Of a stretch of 34,743 bases of DNA, positions 1 to 8,676 are shown one piece after another. The notes beneath the pieces were generated by a model. That model did no database searches, was not told where the DNA came from, and saw only the letters and a program-made list of their open reading frames with translations. The translations under genes were made by a program, and so were the position numbers. Each line of letters begins with the position of its first letter. Position 1 is the stretch's first letter. This DNA is from Fuerstiella sp. (GTDB lineage: Bacteria > Planctomycetota > Planctomycetia > Planctomycetales > Planctomycetaceae), in NCBI GenBank assembly GCA_014238335.1, contig JABABI010000077.1, forward strand, positions 1 through 34,743. The letters are read 5' to 3'.

Positions 1-104
1 GCATGACCGAGAGTGAAGGGCTGAAGTACATCACGCCAATGACCGCTCTTGCCGGAATTGCCGGTCTGCTGGCAGTTATCGGCGGAGTCGTGATGTTTCC
101 GTAG
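1..104 (+). CDS. C-terminal end of a membrane protein (partial)
   Basis: An open frame enters from the left edge (codons in register with position 3) and stops at TAG 102-104. The visible tail has about 13 polar residues followed by one hydrophobic stretch rich in Ala, Gly, Leu, Ile and Val, ending MFP. This looks like a final transmembrane helix with only three residues after it. The frame also begins with an in-frame ATG at position 3, so a complete 33-residue protein cannot be excluded, but no ribosome binding site is visible to decide. The family is not recognisable from this little sequence. The downstream gene lies 84 bases away on the same strand. Confidence 0.45.
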   Translation, partial: MTESEGLKYITPMTALAGIAGLLAVIGGVVMFP

Positions 105-188
105 CAGCCGCCTGTTGCCGGTTGCATCCCTGTCTCGAACTGACATACTACCGCCCTCTCTAACTCAGGACTAAGCTAAGGAAAAGAC

Positions 189-707
189 ATGTCGGACGTT
201 CGAAGCGGTGCCGTTACACTCAAAGGTAACTCTGTTGATCTGGCCGGCGCGGCACTGTCGACCGGAGACGCAGCGCCTGATTTTTCGCTGCAAAGCAATG
301 CTCTGGCCGAAGTGACGCTTGCCGAAAGCGCAGGCCGGACTCGCATCATTGCTACAGTTCCGTCGCTGGACACAGGGACGTGTCACGAGGAAACGCGGAA
401 GTTCAATGAGCACGCGGCCGGCCTCGAAAACACGGAGATTCTGGTGGTGAGCATGGATTTGCCATTTGGTCAGGCACGCTGGTGCGGCGCTGAAGGAATC
501 GAAAACGTCCAGACACTCAGTGGCCACCGCTGTTCAAAGTTCGGCGAAGACTATGGAGTGCTGATCAAGGGCGGCCCCCTTGATCGCTGCCTGACTCGAG
601 CTGTCTTCGTGGTTGGAGCTGACGGTAATCTGAAACACGTCGAATATGTTTCAGAAATTGCTGAACATCCCGACTATGATGCAGCGTTGGCCGCGGCGCA
701 GGCTTAG
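189..707 (+). CDS. tpx: Thiol peroxidase (Tpx, atypical 2-Cys peroxiredoxin)
   Basis: A 172-residue cytoplasmic peroxidase that would reduce hydrogen peroxide and alkyl hydroperoxides with electrons from thioredoxin. The Tpx signature PSLDTGTCHEETRKFN puts the peroxidatic cysteine at Cys65. The resolving cysteine follows at Cys99 in RWCGAEGIENVQTLS, the usual spacing for the Tpx subfamily. The length matches the family (about 165-170 residues) and there is no signal peptide. Two further cysteines, Cys115 and Cys134, lie in the C-terminal half and are not part of the canonical pair. The ATG at 189 follows a purine-rich stretch (TAAGGAAAAG) that serves as ribosome binding site. The purine nucleoside phosphorylase frame follows on the same strand after a short gap, so the two may be cotranscribed. 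Confidence 0.95.
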   Translation: MSDVRSGAVTLKGNSVDLAGAALSTGDAAPDFSLQSNALAEVTLAESAGRTRIIATVPSLDTGTCHEETRKFNEHAAGLENTEILVVSMDLPFGQARWCGAEGIENVQTLSGHRCSKFGEDYGVLIKGGPLDRCLTRAVFVVGADGNLKHVEYVSEIAEHPDYDAALAAAQA

Positions 708-752
708 AGATCGCGATACCGTCGCAACTGCGTTTCCCCCTGACTCACGACG

Positions 753-1589
753 ATCGACCAGAGCCCCTATATCAGCACGACAGACGAACAACAAGCCGCT
801 GAGTTCATCCGCGAACGAGCGGCGCGCAGTGGTGTTTCGTCAGGGTTTGAGACCGCAGTGATCCTGGGGTCCGGATTGGGGGCTGCCGGAAGAATGGCAG
901 AGGATCGTGGCGGAGTCGTGGTCCCTTACGACCGTGTTCCCCATCTGCCCTGCCCAGCCGTGTGTGGGCATGCCGGCCGATTGATTCTTGGCAATGGCGA
1001 ACTGGATGGCACTTTGCTGCTGCAGGGCCGCGTTCATCTCTACGAAGGGCATTCGCTGGAACGCACGACGTTCGCGGTCCGAGTGCTGCAACAGCTGGGA
1101 GTTCGCAACCTGCTGGTCACGAATGCGGCCGGTGGAATCAACGACGTGTTTTGCGTCGGCGATCTCATGCTGCTGAACGGACACTGGACATTCCTGAATG
1201 CGTATCCGCCACCAGGCGGCAATTGCAGAGTGCCATCGACGAAACTCTGGAGCAATCGGCTTCGACACGTCGCACAGTCCGTGGACTCTTCGTTATCTGT
1301 GCACGAAGGAGTGTATGCCATGATGCAGGGGCCGAATTACGAGACGCCGGCCGAGGTCCAAATGCTAAAAACACTCGGTGTAGATGCAGTGGGGATGAGC
1401 ACCGTGCCGGAATCCCTGGCCGCATCTGCTGCCGGAATGGATGTGTTGGGCGTGTCCTGCATCACCAATCTCGCAAGCGGACTAACCGACCAGCCGCTCC
1501 ACCACAGCGAAGTCAGCCGCGTGGCTGCGGAAGTCGAAACGGAGTTTGTCCGTTGGCTGTTTGCCGTCTTGTCACGGCTTCAGCTCTAG
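753..1589 (+). CDS. Purine nucleoside phosphorylase, family-2 (PunA/XapA-like); start codon unusual
   Basis: Phosphorolysis of purine nucleosides to base plus ribose-1-phosphate (purine salvage). Family-2 motifs appear in order: LGSGLG phosphate loop, GHAGRL, GRVHLYEGHS, TNAAGGIN, NYETPAEVQML with GVDAVGMSTVPE, and ITNLASG. The first ordinary start codon in frame is GTG 858, which would begin directly at the phosphate loop. Clear family-like sequence continues upstream in the same frame (QQAAEFIRERAARSG...ETAVILGSGLG) to a stop at 741-743, and no ATG, GTG or TTG lies between. I placed the start at ATC 753 only as the best near-cognate guess; ACG 747/750 or ATC 771 are alternatives, as is an upstream frameshift. 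The 3' end overlaps the convergent gene by 18 bases. Family call is firm; start is not. Confidence 0.85.
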   Translation: MDQSPYISTTDEQQAAEFIRERAARSGVSSGFETAVILGSGLGAAGRMAEDRGGVVVPYDRVPHLPCPAVCGHAGRLILGNGELDGTLLLQGRVHLYEGHSLERTTFAVRVLQQLGVRNLLVTNAAGGINDVFCVGDLMLLNGHWTFLNAYPPPGGNCRVPSTKLWSNRLRHVAQSVDSSLSVHEGVYAMMQGPNYETPAEVQMLKTLGVDAVGMSTVPESLAASAAGMDVLGVSCITNLASGLTDQPLHHSEVSRVAAEVETEFVRWLFAVLSRLQL

Positions 1590-4442
1590 CCTCTTCTGTT
1601 CGTTCTCAGTGACGATTTTTAGAAATTTCGGCCAGTCCGGGTGTTCATGGAACATGGTGAGATCAGGGTCGTTCAGGATGTGATGCACATCGTCAATGCC
1701 ATTCTCACGATCGCCTGACGCAAGTAATAGTTCCATCGCGCGGCTGGTCAATTTGTCTTTCTTTGCTCCGGCCTCTTCGCGTTCCACGGCTCTTCCGTAG
1801 ACACACGCCGTGTTGTAAATGGTCCACTTGCGTACAAAGGTCGCCAGGTCAGGCACCGACCGTAGAACCTCTTCAGCAGAAGCAAGCCCCGCAGCCGTCC
1901 TTCCCATGCGAATATCGGTCAGGGCAACTAAACTCTGAATCACCGGGTCCTCGGGGCTCAATCGATCCGCTTCTTTCAGATCCACAAACGCCAGCTGCGG
2001 AGAGCCGGCACGAAGATGCAGCGATGCCCGTGAAACGTAACCGTTGTAATACCAGGGATAATCGTTCAGGATCAAATCCAGTTTCTCAAGTGCTTCTGTG
2101 TACTTCCCCTCACGTTTCAGGATTAACACAGCCCTGACTTCGGCACTCCGTTGTCTGTTAGGAACGCTGCGATATGCCGCAATCATCACATTGTAAGTCA
2201 GCGCAGCAATCTGTTTCACGGATGACGTCATACAACGGTTGAAAGACCGTCTGGCCGCTGGATAGCTGGACCCATTAACCGCCCCTAACAGCTGCGTCGT
2301 CATTTTCTTATTCTTCGGGGCCACGGCGCCGGCAGCCTCTGAGGCCGCGCGAAGTTTGTCCAGACAGTCAATCAGCACCTGAACTGCTTCGGGAGAGCCA
2401 TCATTTCGCAGCAGGCTTACCGTGTCGGACAGAGCAGATTGATCAGACATCAGCGTCTGTTTTGCCAAACCCAGCCACCGTGAATCATTTAACACACTGT
2501 ATTGTTTGAGCAGGTAATTCTTCTGTTTATGGTCCAGCGAATCGAAGCGTTCAAATATATCGTTCAGTTGCTGGTCCGTTGCACATGCAACCGCAGTCCG
2601 GAATGTTTCCCCACGCATGGTCCCGGTAATGGCCTTTGACTGCGATAATTCCAACAGCAGTTCAGTGTAAGCGGCATCCGGGTGCACTCTGATAGTTGCC
2701 ATCAACTCTCTGGTGAATCGGGTTTTCACGGTAGCGCCGGGAGGCCCGTACCGCTGAACCAGCTTTGCCTGTTGTTCCTCGGTCAGTCCGTCCGGCAATC
2801 GTCGCAGCGACGGGAGACGCTGCAGAATATACTGACGGACAAGTTCTGTATCGGCCGGCTGTCCGGAAGCCAGAACAAACGCAACGACAAGATCCTGAAT
2901 ATTCGGCTCTGCGATATTCAGCAACTCGCGTCGCGCGATGTGGATAAATTCGGAATTCTTCTGAATCTTCAGCAGGTTCAGCAGATCTCTTAATGTTTTT
3001 TTAGCCGCCGCAGTAACGGACCGACGTGACACTTCCGCTGTCGGCACGACGGACGACGTGTCGGCTGAGGGTTTGGCGTCTGACGCAGCAGCGGCTGTCG
3101 AGTATGACATCAGCTGATACTCCGTATACTCGGCCATCAGGTCCGGATACCGCCGGTCCTTGACATTCATCAACTCTTCAATCACCCGTTGTCTACGTTC
3201 CGGGACGTCTTCCGCGTCCTGCCAATATCTCCGCACTGCGTCGCGTGCCCCGGGCGAAACGGACTGCACAAGTGAACGCAGAGCCGCTGCGGATACTTTC
3301 GTACGGTCATCACGGACAAGTTCGTTCAGAAGAGTCAGTGCTTCAGGCATGGCCACTCGATGAAGATTTTCCGCAACAAGCGACAGATCGTCTGCGCCGC
3401 GCTGGCGAGCATCTGCAACGACCACCTTGAGTTCAGCGACGTTCAGACGGTCGATGTTGGCCTCCAGCGCGGCTCGGCGAATTCCGTCTTCAGGGTGCCT
3501 CAGGTCAATTAAAGCCTGCGTGAGTGGAACCCGCTCATAAACGGGACGGAGCGCTCCTGCCAAGGCATCAGCCCGCGATCCGTAGAACAGTCCAGGAATC
3601 CTCGCCCTGTAACTGGCACTAGCAGTCGAGTTCAGACCGGCGACGTAAAACTCATCAAACTGCACAGAAGACGTCACCTGCTGTCGAATCGGAAAACGGC
3701 CTGCTTCGCCACCAACTCGCACGGATCCGAGCCACGCGTAGCCCGCTAAGAACATGGATGTCATCCGTTCATCACTCTGGATATCCAATACGACACGGCG
3801 CACATTCATCTGCTTTAACCGGCCAAATTCTTCCGTCAGCGGTCCGATCGAAAGGAAGTCTACGCACCTATGAAGCTCAACGACTGCCACACGGTCGCCG
3901 GGCCCGACTCGTTTGGAGTGGATATTGGCGTGGCTGCGCACCGCTTCGTTGATGGACACAGTGACCGTGGCGGCTTCACCTGCTTTCCCGTCCTCTCCGG
4001 AAGACCATTCCAACAGGATCTTTGGCTCGGTGGTTCCGGCGCGGTCAACCCGAAAAGCCACCCACCCTTCACGACTGTTGTCGGGCGTAACAGGCTGGCT
4101 GCCGATCAATAGCGGGTCGGAAACCCCCAGTTGGAGCACGCCGGGTTTTGAATCCACCGTGCACCTGAATTGGCTGTTGTCCAGCTCAATCGGGCGATCT
4201 GACCTGTTCGTGATACGGACACGTAAGCATATCTTTCCGCGAAAGTTGTCAAGCCCGGCGATAAGAGTCCTGACAGCGGTTACTGTTACTTCAACGCTTT
4301 GAGATGAAACCTCTGCCCGTGCGGCTTTCGTTTCCTCGTCGGCCCCGAAGGCCTGCTGGCCACCGACACCGACGGTCACAAGAACAGCGATCAAAGCGTG
4401 ACGTGAGATGATGGTCGTATCGATTACAGCCGAGTACAGCAT
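1572..4442 (-). CDS. Exported 956-residue protein with HEAT-like and TPR-like helical repeats, function unknown
   Basis: No enzyme motif is recognised. Residues 1-33 look like a Sec signal peptide (hydrophobic ISRHALIAVLVTVGVGG then AFGA before an acidic, charged mature start). Residues about 45-180 read as beta-strand-rich and contain the phrase VRITNRSDRPIELDNSQF, typical of an Ig-like domain. Residues about 300-450 are helical pairs resembling HEAT/armadillo repeats, with a low-complexity Ser/Ala-rich linker near 455-475. The last ~200 residues are TPR-like (REGKYTEALEKLDLILNDYPWYYNGYVSRA) and end with a segment seen in planctomycete TPR proteins (ILNDPDLTMFHEHPDWPKFL). A periplasmic scaffold or binding role is inference only. 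The start ATG at 4442 precedes the signal peptide. The stop overlaps the tail of the phosphorylase gene on the other strand. Confidence 0.85.
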   Translation of the reverse strand: MLYSAVIDTTIISRHALIAVLVTVGVGGQQAFGADEETKAARAEVSSQSVEVTVTAVRTLIAGLDNFRGKICLRVRITNRSDRPIELDNSQFRCTVDSKPGVLQLGVSDPLLIGSQPVTPDNSREGWVAFRVDRAGTTEPKILLEWSSGEDGKAGEAATVTVSINEAVRSHANIHSKRVGPGDRVAVVELHRCVDFLSIGPLTEEFGRLKQMNVRRVVLDIQSDERMTSMFLAGYAWLGSVRVGGEAGRFPIRQQVTSSVQFDEFYVAGLNSTASASYRARIPGLFYGSRADALAGALRPVYERVPLTQALIDLRHPEDGIRRAALEANIDRLNVAELKVVVADARQRGADDLSLVAENLHRVAMPEALTLLNELVRDDRTKVSAAALRSLVQSVSPGARDAVRRYWQDAEDVPERRQRVIEELMNVKDRRYPDLMAEYTEYQLMSYSTAAAASDAKPSADTSSVVPTAEVSRRSVTAAAKKTLRDLLNLLKIQKNSEFIHIARRELLNIAEPNIQDLVVAFVLASGQPADTELVRQYILQRLPSLRRLPDGLTEEQQAKLVQRYGPPGATVKTRFTRELMATIRVHPDAAYTELLLELSQSKAITGTMRGETFRTAVACATDQQLNDIFERFDSLDHKQKNYLLKQYSVLNDSRWLGLAKQTLMSDQSALSDTVSLLRNDGSPEAVQVLIDCLDKLRAASEAAGAVAPKNKKMTTQLLGAVNGSSYPAARRSFNRCMTSSVKQIAALTYNVMIAAYRSVPNRQRSAEVRAVLILKREGKYTEALEKLDLILNDYPWYYNGYVSRASLHLRAGSPQLAFVDLKEADRLSPEDPVIQSLVALTDIRMGRTAAGLASAEEVLRSVPDLATFVRKWTIYNTACVYGRAVEREEAGAKKDKLTSRAMELLLASGDRENGIDDVHHILNDPDLTMFHEHPDWPKFLKIVTENEQKRLELKP

Positions 4443-4527
4443 GAACGGACTCCCGCTGAGTCGCCAGACGCGTTACGAACGCTCGACAGCATATGAGCGG
4501 GTTCTGCGGCACTGGCGGTATGGCAGT

Positions 4528-4557
4528 AGTGTACACGGCTATAAGGGCAGCGGGCAA
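4528..4557 (-). promoter_or_regulatory. Possible sigma-70-type promoter for the 956-residue exported protein
   Basis: Read on the minus strand, TTGCCC (4557-4552) and TACACT (4533-4528) are separated by 18 bases, about 85 bases before the ATG at 4442. The match to the consensus is partial and no other evidence supports it. Confidence 0.25.
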
Positions 4558-4576
4558 TCCATTTTCTCAGCAGTTA

Positions 4577-5257
4577 CTACTTCACGCCTACCAGCTCGAT
4601 ATCAAAAATCAACAGGCTGTTTGGCGGTATCGTCGCCTGCCCTCTTTCGCCGTACGCGAGTTCCGGCGGAATGAACAGGCGGTACTTAGCGCCGACCTTC
4701 ATCATCTGCAGAGCTTCGGTCCAGCCGGCAATCACCTGAGTGACTCCAAAAGACACAGGACGATCAGCCTCTGTCGGAGCATCACCCTTGTAGGACTCGT
4801 CAAACACATTGCCGTTAACCAGCATGCCTCGGTAGTGGGTACTGACGGTGCTCTTCGTCGTGGGCTTCTCTCCGCTTCCTTCACGAAGAACCAGATATTG
4901 CATGCCGGATTTGGTTTGTTTCACGCCCTTCTTCTTCGCATTGTCCTCCAAAAATTTCTGGACAATTTGCGTGCTGGCCTTGGTTTGTTCGGCTTGGTAC
5001 TCCACCAACGCTGCCTGAATTTCTTCATTTGTCAGCGCTGGCTCCGTGCCGGCAAGGCTGGCAACAATCCCGGCAGTCAGCAGCTTAATATCCACGTCAA
5101 GTCCCTGCTGCTGAAGGTTACGACCTATGTTCAGACCAACAGCGTAACTGACTTTGTCGCCAACGGTTTTGAGTTCGATGACAGGTTCAGTCTTTTCCTG
5201 AGCAGAAGCGACGGCAGAAATACTGGTTAAGACGATCAACGCGGCAAGCGAACGCAT
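4577..5257 (-). CDS. Exported FKBP-type peptidyl-prolyl cis-trans isomerase (Mip/FkpA-like)
   Basis: Catalyses cis-trans isomerisation of X-Pro bonds and probably helps fold exported proteins. A signal peptide (RSLAALIVLTSISAVASA, residues 2-19) is followed by an N-terminal FKBP dimerisation domain (about 30-115; DKVSYAVGLNIGRNL, GTEPALTNEEIQAAL). The catalytic FKBP_C domain (about 120-226) has VSTHYRGMLVNGNVFDESY, VSFGVTQVIAGWTEALQMM, IPPELAYGERG and the final FDIELVGVK. This two-domain layout and length of 226 residues match Mip/FkpA proteins. The frame is open upstream to an ATG at 5359. I chose ATG 5257 because the signal peptide begins there and the extra 34 residues are not FKBP-like. 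It is on the same strand as the 956-residue exported protein, 134 bases upstream of that gene, but the latter may have its own promoter. Confidence 0.93.
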   Translation of the reverse strand: MRSLAALIVLTSISAVASAQEKTEPVIELKTVGDKVSYAVGLNIGRNLQQQGLDVDIKLLTAGIVASLAGTEPALTNEEIQAALVEYQAEQTKASTQIVQKFLEDNAKKKGVKQTKSGMQYLVLREGSGEKPTTKSTVSTHYRGMLVNGNVFDESYKGDAPTEADRPVSFGVTQVIAGWTEALQMMKVGAKYRLFIPPELAYGERGQATIPPNSLLIFDIELVGVK

Positions 5258-5477
5258 GGAAGAAACTTTCGGAAAGTGTGGTCGGAGGACTAAGCTGAAA
5301 CTATGACCGATCGCAGCCGAAAAGAAAGCAATCGGCTTGTGCCGGGGCCCAAAATTCACGCATTTAACGGGGCAAATCCGGGTTTCTGCATCTTCGCCTG
5401 GTGAACAGGCAAAGTGTTAAATCCGTTGTTCTGTGGTAAGCTTCAGCCTGGCTGGAAAATGACATCGAATCCTTGCT

Positions 5478-6581
5478 GTGAGCCTGGAAAATACCGCGCA
5501 CATGGACACGCAACCACAACTTAACGAAATCGCCAGTGCCGGCGCCCTCACCTGCGCAGACATTTGCTATGGACAACCGTCCCCGGCAAAGACCTTTCAG
5601 TATACGCACGGCAACAGTGAGGCGGCTCCAGAACAGTCGAATCCTCAGCGCCGCTATCTGGTGGCGTCGCTCACGAAACCGATCACGGCCATGGCCGTCG
5701 TGAAACTTGCGGCCGAGGGCCAGCTGAGCCTGGCGGAACCCATCAGCACATTTCTGCCAGGTTTCAAACGAGCAGCCCTGCGGCGAACCACCGTACGACA
5801 TCTATTGACTCATACATCCGGGTTTCCGGACATGCTGCCGAACAATACCGAACTTCGTACAGCGCATGCTCCGCTGGACGAATTCGTTTGTCAGGCCGCT
5901 GATGCCGAGCTGGAATTTCGTACGGCCACGGATTGCCGCTATTCAAGCGTCGGCTTTCTGCTGCTGGGAGCGATCGTGGAAGTCGTCACGGGGCAAGCGC
6001 TGGGCGGGTTCCTGCAGAAACAGTTTTTCGAACCACTGCAGATGAACGACACATGGCTGGGAATGTCGAGGGAACAGGCGGACGAGATCCTTCCCACCGT
6101 TTTGCCGTCCATTCTTCCCGAATGGCAACCAGATGCTGAGTACTGGGGCTGGAACAGTCAATACTGGCGAACGCTGGGAGCACCGTGGGGTGGCATGATT
6201 TCCAGCGCCGCAGATCTTGGACGGTATGCCGAAATGATGCTGCGTCGTGGCTGTGACGGTGACGGCAAACAATTACTGCCCGAATCAGCCGTGATCGCAG
6301 CGGTCAGTGACCAAACGGCTGCGCTGGCTGCTCAACCAGATTACGTGGGTCCTCACCGAGGCTGGGGATTCGGCTGGCGTCGGGAATGGCCGTCGCACGG
6401 TGCTTCGTTCGGTGATTTTGTGTCGACAAATACGGTCGGCCACTGGGGAGCAACCGGCACGATGATGTGGATGGACATGACGTCGAATCGCTACTCCGTG
6501 ATTCTGACGACGACTCCGTACGAGCACAGCCAGTCAACCATTCAGCGTATGTCGAACGTGATGGCAACCGCCGGAATGTGA
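5478..6581 (+). CDS. Serine beta-lactamase-like hydrolase / esterase (class C fold)
   Basis: A 367-residue member of the beta-lactamase (class C)/D-aminopeptidase/esterase superfamily. Its active-site serine motif is S-x-x-K at Ser64-Lys67 (ASLTKPITAMAVVKL). The second motif tyrosine is Tyr155 (CRYSSVGFLLLGAIVE), YSS in place of the common YxN. The third motif is probably HWGATG near the C-terminus. HLLTHTSGFPD and GWGFGW are typical of the family. No signal peptide is seen, so a cytoplasmic esterase or peptidase is more likely than a true antibiotic-degrading enzyme; the substrate cannot be read from sequence. The start is GTG 5478 or ATG 5502, and neither has a convincing ribosome binding site. 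It is transcribed divergently from the FKBP gene across a 220-base gap and faces the methyltransferase gene tail to tail. Confidence 0.85.
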   Translation: MSLENTAHMDTQPQLNEIASAGALTCADICYGQPSPAKTFQYTHGNSEAAPEQSNPQRRYLVASLTKPITAMAVVKLAAEGQLSLAEPISTFLPGFKRAALRRTTVRHLLTHTSGFPDMLPNNTELRTAHAPLDEFVCQAADAELEFRTATDCRYSSVGFLLLGAIVEVVTGQALGGFLQKQFFEPLQMNDTWLGMSREQADEILPTVLPSILPEWQPDAEYWGWNSQYWRTLGAPWGGMISSAADLGRYAEMMLRRGCDGDGKQLLPESAVIAAVSDQTAALAAQPDYVGPHRGWGFGWRREWPSHGASFGDFVSTNTVGHWGATGTMMWMDMTSNRYSVILTTTPYEHSQSTIQRMSNVMATAGM

Positions 6582-6631
6582 AGGTGACATCATCCGGAGT
6601 GCCGTGAACCGGAGACACTTCCGGGCAGTAC

Positions 6632-7396
6632 CTACAGCCCCGGCATTCGAGCGGTAACGGTCCAGTGTCGGTCGCTGGTGGCACATACGCGGGCTGTTTC
6701 GAAGCCAGTCGCGTCAAGCAGGTCACGCACCTCGTCAACCGACAGAGCCGCGTGCAGCGACTGGCGAAACAACTGTTGCTGGTGAACGTTGTCGCCTCCG
6801 GCATACTGACCGACCAGTTGTTCGACAACGTTTTCGGAAACGGGCCGCATCAGATCGCGCAGAAACAGTATGCCGCCGGGCTTGATGATTCTGCGAAGCT
6901 CGCAAAACACATCCACGGGTCGCGGAATATGGTGCACGATGCTGTTCGACATAACAACATCACATGAGCCATCCACAAACGGAAGATACTTAGCGTCCGT
7001 CAGCAACGCCAGTATTCGTGACCTGAGTTTTTCGTTCCGAATATGTCGGACAGCCAGACGCAGCATCTCGACCGACAGGTCGACTGCAATAATCGGCCCG
7101 ACGTACGGAACCATGCGAACCAATTCCAGGGGAATCAATGCCGTCCCGGCACCCACGTCGATTACCGTCCCACCCAGGGACGCTTCGGCGTCCAGCGAAG
7201 TCTCAGTGCCCTGCCGGGCAGGACTCACATCTTCCGTGTCGCCGAGTACCACACGGACGGAACCTGTCTCAGCCACATATCGCAGCAGGTCCTGAACGAA
7301 CGCTCGATTAACCGTCGTATGATTCATCGAGTCATAGTCGACGGCTTCCTCGACCGTATCCATAACTTCAGGTTCAAGCGTTCGTGCAAGCGACAT
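6632..7396 (-). CDS. Class I SAM-dependent methyltransferase (Methyltransf_11 type)
   Basis: Transfers a methyl group from S-adenosylmethionine; the acceptor is unknown. Motif I is VIDVGAGTA (Asp80-Gly84 region), the acidic end of strand 2 is IIAVDLS, motif post-I is LTDAKYLPFVDGSCDVVMSNSI, and motif III is IIKPGGILFLRDL. The call at 6632 ends with a C-terminal domain carrying LLDATGFETARV. The frame is open to an ATG at 7501. I prefer ATG 7396 (254 residues), because LEPEVMDTVEEAVDYDSM begins just after it and the longer extension is Arg/Cys-rich and unlike the family. A polar loop at residues 45-74 (Thr, Glu, Ser, Asp rich) interrupts the N-terminal part. It is the last gene of the minus-strand run, 149 bases after the enolase-superfamily gene. 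Confidence 0.88.
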   Translation of the reverse strand: MSLARTLEPEVMDTVEEAVDYDSMNHTTVNRAFVQDLLRYVAETGSVRVVLGDTEDVSPARQGTETSLDAEASLGGTVIDVGAGTALIPLELVRMVPYVGPIIAVDLSVEMLRLAVRHIRNEKLRSRILALLTDAKYLPFVDGSCDVVMSNSIVHHIPRPVDVFCELRRIIKPGGILFLRDLMRPVSENVVEQLVGQYAGGDNVHQQQLFRQSLHAALSVDEVRDLLDATGFETARVCATSDRHWTVTARMPGL

Positions 7397-7545
7397 GCGG
7401 CTACAGTCTGTCGTTCGGGCGGTGCAACGAAAACGGAGAGGTCGGATCCGCTGTTGGAGAGAAATTTGAGGGCCATGTCGGTCGGCAACGTGGCAGGTCA
7501 ATAGTTGTTATATCTGCGGAATACTTTCCATCTGGCCTGCTTCAG

Positions 7546-8664
7546 TCACCCGATAGCGTGCTCTGACACAAAATCCCAGTCCACTTCCACACCAAGACCA
7601 ACAGATGCAGGCAGCGTGGTGAACGGACCGTCAATCTGCAGTGGTTCGTGAACAACCGAGAATTCGTGATAGCTGGGGCCCAGACAGTCACCAGGAATTG
7701 TCTCGATCTGTACGTTGGGAGTCGAAACAACAAAGTGCATCATCGCAGCAGCACCGACGTCCCATTCAAGATTCGAGCCAATTGTACAGGGAATGCCGTG
7801 CTGCCCGGCCTGGGCCGCCATGGCTCTGGCTTTGGCAATACCACCCTGTTTGCCGGGATACAGGGTAATCGCATCACAACATTGTCGCTCGATGACCTCC
7901 TGGACGTGCACCGGGTCAAAGCAGCTTTCGTCAGCGAGTATCCGAAGGCCGAATTCGTCACGAAGCTTCTTCGTCTCCGTATAGTCGCCTCGGGCCAGAG
8001 GTTGTTCCACCAGCGCGACGTTGCAGTCCGTCAACTGCGACAGGCAGGCCGCCGCATCCTTAAAACTCCAGCCGCCGTTAGCATCAATTGTCAGTTCCGT
8101 ACCAGTGCCAATGGCCTCCCGAACCGCTTTTACTCGAGCAACATCCTGGGATGCATCGGTTCCGACTTTGACCTTAATCGTTTGAAATCCGTCGGCGACC
8201 AGCTGCCTTGCTCGTTCGCGGGCAACATCTGGTTCGTACGCGCCCAGGGAGAAACGATTTCTGATAGTCAACGGCCGCACAGCGCCCCCCAATAACTCAT
8301 AGACCGGCTTCCCCGCGGCCTTTCCCACAACGTCCCAGCAAGCCATCTCAATGGCCGCCTTTGCAAACCAGTTTCCGACGGCCACAGCATCCATACGAGC
8401 ACTGATATTTTCAATATCATGCGGATCGCACCCGATGACGATCGGGCCAAACATCTTTTCAATCATCGCCTGAGCCCCCCAGACGGTCTCGCCGCTCCAG
8501 CGAGCCGTGACCGTGGCCTCACCCGCACCGACCAATCCATCGTCCGTGGTCAGCCGCACGAGCACAAACTCGGAAACATCGTGCTTGCCAAGTGCAGAGA
8601 TCATGCGGCGTTCCGGTCGAAGTGGAATTCGAACGGGGATAGCCTTAATCGACGTAATTTTCAT
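7546..8664 (-). CDS. Mandelate racemase / muconate lactonizing enzyme family protein (enolase superfamily)
   Basis: A 372-residue enolase-superfamily enzyme: it would abstract a proton next to a carboxylate and stabilise the enolate on Mg2+. The residues expected for the muconate cycloisomerase subgroup are present: the KxK pair at Lys164/Lys166 (IKVKVG), metal ligands Asp194 (IDANGGW), Glu220 (VEQPL) and Asp245 (ADES), and a second-side lysine at about Lys272 (YPGKQGG). The N-terminal capping domain occupies roughly residues 1-125. Cycloisomerase, dipeptide epimerase and o-succinylbenzoate synthase share this pattern, so the substrate is open. ATG 8664 starts 12 bases after the transporter stop, which indicates cotranscription. 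MKITSIKAIPVRIPL is a normal family N-terminus. Confidence 0.92.
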   Translation of the reverse strand: MKITSIKAIPVRIPLRPERRMISALGKHDVSEFVLVRLTTDDGLVGAGEATVTARWSGETVWGAQAMIEKMFGPIVIGCDPHDIENISARMDAVAVGNWFAKAAIEMACWDVVGKAAGKPVYELLGGAVRPLTIRNRFSLGAYEPDVARERARQLVADGFQTIKVKVGTDASQDVARVKAVREAIGTGTELTIDANGGWSFKDAAACLSQLTDCNVALVEQPLARGDYTETKKLRDEFGLRILADESCFDPVHVQEVIERQCCDAITLYPGKQGGIAKARAMAAQAGQHGIPCTIGSNLEWDVGAAAMMHFVVSTPNVQIETIPGDCLGPSYHEFSVVHEPLQIDGPFTTLPASVGLGVEVDWDFVSEHAIG

Positions 8665-8676
8665 TTAAAAATTCTC

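Noticed and set aside
4493..5230. 245-codon open frame antisense to the FKBP gene
   Set aside because: It mirrors the FKBP coding frame, has no recognisable domain, and the sense frame is a clear protein family.
5478..6581. True antibiotic-resistance beta-lactamase
   Set aside because: No signal peptide, the second motif is YSS rather than YxN, and the family is dominated by esterases and peptidases.
6609..6624. CCGGA-GACACT-TCCGG hairpin between two convergent genes, as a terminator
   Set aside because: Only five base pairs and no T-run on either side, so it is not convincing as an intrinsic terminator.
7648..8295. 215-codon open frame antisense to the enolase-superfamily gene
   Set aside because: Shadow of a well-supported gene; composition is not protein-like.
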